From assembly GCA_963826505.1 (NCBI GenBank), contig CAWGXG010000002.1, positions 192,397 through 256,396 of the forward strand: a stretch of 64,000 nt of DNA, in the 5' to 3' direction. The position numbers and the translations under genes are program-made. Source of the stretch: CAWGXG01 sp963826505 (GTDB taxonomy: Bacteria > Chloroflexota > Anaerolineae > Aggregatilineales > Aggregatilineaceae). The notes under the pieces are model-generated. The model made no database searches. It worked only from the letters and a program-made list of their open reading frames with translations, and had not been told where the DNA came from. This document shows positions 59,617 to 64,000 of this stretch, one piece after another. The first letter of the stretch is position 1. Every line of letters begins with the position of its first letter.

Positions 59617-61401
59617 ATGATCAGAGACGAAACGATCAACAGGCGGCTGAATATCATCGGCGCAGTACTGATCTGCATCAGTCTGATCCTGTTTGCGCGT
59701 CTGCTCTCGTTCCAGTTCCGCATGGATCCGGGGGTCAAGCAAACGCTGGAAGACAACGCCGCCAACCGCTACACCCAAACCGTCGAAGTTCAGCCCAACC
59801 GCGGCCAGATTTACGATCGCAACGGCGACTTGCTCGCCGTGAACTCGTTCGAATACCGGCTGGGCATCAGCCCGAACCAGGTTGTAGACCGGCAGGAAGT
59901 CGCTGCGGAGCTTGCCCCGCTGATCGACATGCCCGAAGATCAAGTGTTTCACCTGCTCGAACCCGACGAAAACGGCGATTTTTCGTCCTATGTGCCGCTG
60001 GCGTCGCGCGTCTCGTTTGCGGTAGGCCAACAGGTCACCGATCTCGATATTTCCGGCATGATCATCGAGCCGCTGCCCATTCGTATTTATCCCCAGGGCC
60101 CGCTGACCGCGCAGATCGTCGGCTTCTTCGCGGGGTCCGCCGACAGCCGCGAAAGCCGCGGTTATTACGGCGTCGAAGGGTTTTACCAATCGCTGCTGGC
60201 CGGGCAAAGCCGCTACGTGCAGATGAGCAACATTCCTCTGTTGGAAGAAAGCCAGACGGGTTCGTCGCGCGTGCGGGATGGGATCGATCTGGTACTGACC
60301 ATCGATCGCAATCTGCAATATCTGGCGCAGGATGTGCTGGACGACGCCGTCAGCCGCTATCAGGCGACGGGCGGCACGATTCTGATTATGAATCCGCGCA
60401 ACGGTGAGATTTTGGCGATGGCCAACAGCGAGATCCAGCCCGATGGCGCATTGCCGCGCTTCGATCCCAACAATCTCACCGACGAAAATAACCTGAAGCT
60501 GGCGCGCAATCCGGCCATTTCCGATACCTTCGAGCCGGGCTCGATCTTCAAAGTTCTGACGATGGCCATGGCGCTGGACGCCGGAACGCACGATCTCAAC
60601 TGGTCCTATTACGATCCGGGTTGTTTTGAGGCGGGCGGCGTGGCGATCTGCAACTGGGACCGCGTCTCGCACGGCAACCCGACCTTTGCCCAGGTCTTCA
60701 TTCAGTCATTGAACACGGGCACCGCCACTATCTTTAAGGAAATGGGACCGTTTCTGGTCTATCCCAAGCTGCGCGAATTCGGAATCGGCAGCCCGACCGG
60801 CGTCGATCTCGAAGGCGAAAGCGCTGGTATTCTGGTGGAGCCGGGCGACACCTATTGGAACGAAGCGCAGTTTCTCAACAACAGTTACGGGCAGGGCGTG
60901 TCGGTCACGGCGCTGCAAATGCTGACGGCTATGAACGCCATCGCCAATGACGGGCTGATCATGCAGCCGCACATCGTCAAGGCGCGCATCGACGGCAGCC
61001 AGATCATCTATACCCAACCGTCCGCCAGCCACCGGCCCATCAGCGAAGAGGCCGCGCACACCGCGCGGGATATCATGGTCCAGATCGTGCAGGACCCCGC
61101 CAGCGAAGACGATTACAAATTCACCGATCTCAATGTGGCTGGCAAAACCGGTACTGCGCAGATTCCCACGCCCTACGGTTACGATCCGAACGGGTCGATC
61201 GCGTCGTTTGTGGGGTTCTTGCCCGCCGATGACCCGGTAGTGTCGGTCCTGGTCAAGCTGGATCGCCCCGTCGGGTATTGGGGCAGCAAAACCGCTGCGC
61301 CCGTGTTCCAGGAATTGACGGATCGGCTGGTGGTGCTTGATGGAGATTCCACCGGATTCGGTGCGTTACCAGCTGGTGGCACAGGGCGGCAGTCCGTTTG
61401 A
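59617..61401 (+). CDS. ftsI: Septal class B penicillin-binding protein FtsI
   Basis: The 594-residue transpeptidase crosslinks septal peptidoglycan with FtsW. One membrane segment (about 11-30) is followed by the pedestal domain (NRGQIYDRNGDLLAVNSF, about 65). The catalytic domain has the SxxK motif SIFK with active Ser near 308, SxN as SLN near 363 and KTG as GKTGTAQIPTP near 509. No C-terminal PASTA domain. It follows ftsL after 67 nt. Confidence 0.95.
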   Translation: MIRDETINRRLNIIGAVLICISLILFARLLSFQFRMDPGVKQTLEDNAANRYTQTVEVQPNRGQIYDRNGDLLAVNSFEYRLGISPNQVVDRQEVAAELAPLIDMPEDQVFHLLEPDENGDFSSYVPLASRVSFAVGQQVTDLDISGMIIEPLPIRIYPQGPLTAQIVGFFAGSADSRESRGYYGVEGFYQSLLAGQSRYVQMSNIPLLEESQTGSSRVRDGIDLVLTIDRNLQYLAQDVLDDAVSRYQATGGTILIMNPRNGEILAMANSEIQPDGALPRFDPNNLTDENNLKLARNPAISDTFEPGSIFKVLTMAMALDAGTHDLNWSYYDPGCFEAGGVAICNWDRVSHGNPTFAQVFIQSLNTGTATIFKEMGPFLVYPKLREFGIGSPTGVDLEGESAGILVEPGDTYWNEAQFLNNSYGQGVSVTALQMLTAMNAIANDGLIMQPHIVKARIDGSQIIYTQPSASHRPISEEAAHTARDIMVQIVQDPASEDDYKFTDLNVAGKTGTAQIPTPYGYDPNGSIASFVGFLPADDPVVSVLVKLDRPVGYWGSKTAAPVFQELTDRLVVLDGDSTGFGALPAGGTGRQSV

Positions 61402-61507
61402 TCGTGAGTATTAGAATGCGGGTGGGGGAATGACAGCAAACCAAGGACAGGCCAGCAGCACGGGTTCGCAGACGCCAGGCGAGCCGGAACTCATAGGGAG
61501 AGGCAGT

Positions 61508-61924
61508 ATGAGTGGTTCGATCAGCCCTCATGAAGCGCATATTCTGGTCGTGGAAGACAACGTGCCGAATTTCGTTCTGATCGCACGCCTGCTCGCACAC
61601 ATGGGCGTCAATCACTGCGAATGGAAAACGAGCGGCTGGCAGGTCGTCCAGTTTGCCGACACGCTGCCGCAGCTCGACTTGATCCTGATGGATATTCGGC
61701 TGCCTTATGAAGATGGCTACCAGGCCCTGCGCAAGATTCGCAGCCATCCACGCCTGAAACCGACGCGCGTGATCGCCGTCACCGCTGAGGCCAGCGAAGA
61801 CGAGATGTTGAAGGCCCAGAAAGCAGGCTTTGACGGTTTCCTGGGCAAACCGCTCGATCCCGATCGTTTCCCGGACCAGGTGCGCCGCATTCTGACCGGC
61901 GAGCAGGTGTGGGAGTGGCACTAA
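61508..61924 (+). CDS. Single-domain response regulator
   Basis: The 138-residue receiver protein has the acidic pair in ILVVEDNVPNFVL, the phospho-acceptor Asp in LDLILMDIRLPYEDGYQALRKI (about 61), the Thr in VIAVTAEAS and the Lys in GFLGKPLDPDRF. No output domain, so it works by protein contact. I choose ATG 61508 after GGGAGAGG; an earlier ATG at 61430 has its Gly-rich site too near. It lies between ftsI and mraY. Polar receivers of this kind take signals from hybrid kinases; the partner is unknown. Confidence 0.9.
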   Translation: MSGSISPHEAHILVVEDNVPNFVLIARLLAHMGVNHCEWKTSGWQVVQFADTLPQLDLILMDIRLPYEDGYQALRKIRSHPRLKPTRVIAVTAEASEDEMLKAQKAGFDGFLGKPLDPDRFPDQVRRILTGEQVWEWH

Positions 61925-62023
61925 GCGCGATCCGTGGCCGCCGGAGATCTTAGGCAACGGCGGCGGTTTGGCGTACAATCTCGCGGCCTGAACCACACCG
62001 CAACGTCTGGACACGGATTCCCA

Positions 62024-63045
62024 ATGTCTCCTGAACTCCCGCTGGCGATGACCCTGGGGGCCTTCACGTTTTTGCTGACGGCGATCTGGGGCGATCCTTT
62101 TGTCGAAGTACTGCTGCGGCTGCGCGTCGGTAAGCAGATCCGCGAAACCGGCCCCCAGTCGCACATGGTGAAGACCGGCACACCAACGATGGGCGGTATT
62201 CTGATCCTGGTGCCCGTCATTTTGATCACGCTGGGGCTGAACATGGCGCGGCTGGTCCAGCGAAGAACTGACCGGGTCGAGCATTCTGCTGCCGCTGTTC
62301 GTCCTGCTCAGCTTCGGCATCCTGGGCGCAGTGGACGACATCGAAGGGATTCGCGGCGTCCGCGAGCACGGCGAAGGCATCCGGGCGCGCACCAAGTTCG
62401 CCGTGCAGGTGATCCTGGCGGTGCTGGTCGGCGGGCGCGATGGCCTTCGTCAACGGCGGTTTTCAGAACATCGACGGCGTGTATATTCCCCTATACCCAA
62501 CTTCATAGCAATCCCCGTCTGGCTGTGGATTCCGATCGCGGTGTTCATCATCGTGGGGATGAGCAACGCGGTCAACTATCGCGGATGGGCTGGACGGGCT
62601 GGCCGGCATTGATCACGGCCAGTGCGTTCGTCGCGTACGGCGTCATCGCGCATTTGCAGGGCCAGACCTTCCTGGTGCAGTTCTGCTTTATCGTGGTCGG
62701 GCGCGTGCTTCGGCTTTCTGTGGTACAACGCGCACCCGGCCCAGATGTTCATGGGCGACGTCGGCTCGCTGGCGCTAGGCGCGGCGCTGGGCACGCGTGG
62801 CACTGATGACCGGCCAATGGCTGCTGCTGCCGATCATCGCGGTTATTCCCGTGGCGGAGGTACTCAGCGTGATCTTGCAGGTGAGCTACTTCCGGCTGAC
62901 GCACGGCCGCCGCCTGTTCCGCATGACGCCGATTCACCACCATTTCGAGCTGGGCGGCTGGAGCGAGACGCAGGTCGTCCAGCGCTTCTGGCTGGTGGGC
63001 ATCCTGTCCGCGATGCTGGGCGTGGCGCTGGCGCTGCTGCGCTGA
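62024..63045 (+). CDS. mraY: MraY, lipid I synthase (about seven frameshifts)
   Basis: MraY transfers phospho-MurNAc-pentapeptide to undecaprenyl phosphate. The parts, read in order across frames: VGKQIRETGPQSHMVKTGTPTMGGILIL (frame 1), FGILGAVDDIEGI and RARTKFAVQVILAVL (frame 2), FVNGGFQNIDGVYIP (frame 3), IPIAVFIIVGMSNAVN (2), DGLDGLAG (3), LITASAFVAYGVIAHLQGQTFLVQFCFIV (1), CFGFLWYNAHPAQMFMGDVGSLALGA, and VSYFRLTHGRRLFRMTPIHHHFELGGWSETQVV. Catalytic Asp and His-rich loops are all kept. Breaks lie near 62260, 62437, 62500, 62583, 62612, 62703 and 62797. With all motifs intact and no nonsense substitutions apart from shifts, poor sequence quality is the likelier cause. Confidence 0.85.
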
Positions 63046-63054
63046 ATGGAAAAG

Positions 63055-63160
63055 CTGCCCACAGGGGGTCACAGAGAGAAATACGAGAAAAGCGGAGAGG
63101 ACCTCTCCGCCTTCCTTTGTGGACCGCTTGCAGTGACTTCTGTTTGCTGACCGCTGATAC
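63055..63160. repeat. CACAGAG- and CAGCGATCAG-type repeats
   Basis: acagggggtcacagagagaaatacgag with its inverted arm cctctccgccttcctttgtgg, followed by tttgctgaccgctgatacc. Both repeat families appear together again, as at 11370-11585. Confidence 0.55.
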
Positions 63161-63165
63161 CTCTG

Positions 63166-64000
63166 CTAATTCGCCATCCAGGCCCACCACGTCGTCGTGC
63201 CGATGTTGGTCAGCGTCCGGCCATCCGCGCTGAACCCCAGGGCGACGGTCGCGTCGGTCATACCCGGCGGACCAGCCAGTTTGTTGCCCGTCTCGCTGTC
63301 CCACACGCTGAATCCGGAATTCGTTTGCGGCTCAAGCGGACGCACGCTGGACGTGACGAACACCGTCCCATCCGGGCTGAAAACCACGAAACGCACCTGC
63401 CCGCCGGAACCTGCTTAAATCATGTGGCGCGGCGTCGCGGTCGCAACATCCCACATCACGATCTGGCCGTCATCGGTACCAACCACCAGCAGCGATCCGT
63501 CCGGGCTGAAAGCCATGCTCGGCGTGCCTTGCGATCCGGATGCGCCCGGCAGGCGCGCGCGTTCCGCGCCGGAGGGCCGCGACCACAAGCGGACTCCGCT
63601 GTTGGGCACCGAAATCGCCAGCAGGTTACCGTCGTGGCTGAAAGCCAGATCGGCGGCGGGACCGTCCAGCGTGATCGGCGTGAGCTGCGTGCCGGTCGTG
63701 GTGTCCCACAAGAAGACGAGGTTGGGCGCGCTGGTCGTCCCGGTTAGATCGCCGCTGCTGACGGCCAGCACCTGACCATCGGGGCTAAAGGTCAGATAGT
63801 TGGGCTGGAAGGGCAGCTGCACGCCGAATTTCTCTGTGCTGTCGGGGGCGGTGGGTGCCGGTCGTGATCTCGCCCATGTAGAGCAGCGTCATGGTGGGCG
63901 CGGAACGCTGCGCTCCAACGTGGCATAATGCGTCGTGAAGGCGTCTTTTGGAGCGGCGGCCCTGACGCGGATAACGGTTTGCTGTGGATGGGTCAGCGCC
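63166..64000 (-). pseudogene. WD40 beta-propeller protein, broken, runs off right edge
   Basis: On the minus strand, WD40-type blades are visible: YLTFSPDGQVLAVSS, LAFSHDGNLLAISVPNSGVRLWSRPSG, MAFSPDGSLLVVGTDDGQIVMWDVATA, then, after an in-frame TAA at 63417-63415, VRFVVFSPDGTVFVTSS, FSVWDSETGNKL and VALGFSADGRTLTNIG. Upstream of 63840 the frame changes at least twice: THYATLERS, then MTLLYMGEITTGTH, then APDSTEKFGVQLPF. Domain content is clear, but the reading frame cannot be followed. Whether it is a decayed gene or low-quality sequence cannot be told here. Confidence 0.65.

Overview
The window is a GC-rich, gene-dense bacterial chromosome segment. Its content fits Chloroflexota, probably an Anaerolineae/Aggregatilineales-type genome. 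That placement is my inference from the gene families: PPC-domain secreted proteins, Thr/Pro-rich linkers, FHA/PP2C signalling, SpoIIAA/STAS-like small proteins and a methylmalonyl-CoA mutase cluster. No rRNA, tRNA, CRISPR array, transposase or phage gene was seen.

Layout. (1) 1-11.3 kb, minus strand: one half of the division and cell wall (dcw) cluster, transcribed murD-ftsW-murG-CvpA-like-murC-murB-ftsQ-ftsA-ftsZ. ftsZ runs off the left edge and one small DinB-like gene sits inside on the other strand. (2) 11.5-14.3 kb: a TetR regulator and an ABC-2 exporter under a clear palindromic operator. (3) 14.4-25.7 kb: an ACT protein, a secreted clan-A-type glycoside hydrolase, a large PAS/GAF histidine kinase, a YkgJ-type Fe-S/Zn protein, a secreted triple-PPC protein, an aldo/keto reductase, a TPR membrane protein and prmA. 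(4) 25.8-30 kb: a candidate small RNA and the grpE-dnaK-dnaJ chaperone genes. (5) 30.2-38.3 kb: methylmalonyl-CoA mutase and epimerase with a TetR regulator, two STAS-like proteins, a membrane protein with a glycosidase-like domain, and an acyl-CoA dehydrogenase. (6) 38.5-49.5 kb: exonuclease III, an immunity-protein-like gene, azlCD, an SDR, a secreted propeller-like protein, a TIR-SUMF fusion, an AI-2E family transporter and a second PPC paralogue. (7) 49.7-57.7 kb: two tandem GT-C-like membrane proteins, a PlsC-type acyltransferase and an FHA/PP2C/FHA phospho-signalling group. (8) 58-63 kb, plus strand: the other half of the dcw cluster, rsmH-ftsL-ftsI-response regulator-mraY, then a broken WD40 gene running off the right edge.

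The two dcw halves together make almost the canonical order, but they are split between mraY and murD, point away from each other and are about 47 kb apart. mraZ, murE and murF are not in the window.

Several genes carry 1-nt frameshifts (ftsA, ABC ATPase, TPR gene, dnaK, AI-2E transporter). mraY and the WD40 gene carry many within a short distance. Because every conserved motif survives across the frames, I read these mainly as sequence or assembly errors, worst after about 62.2 kb. The most interesting unexplained items are the sRNA candidate before dnaJ, the C-terminal SDNPAK motif of the PPC paralogues, the TIR-SUMF fusion, the split dcw cluster and three families of dispersed intergenic repeats.
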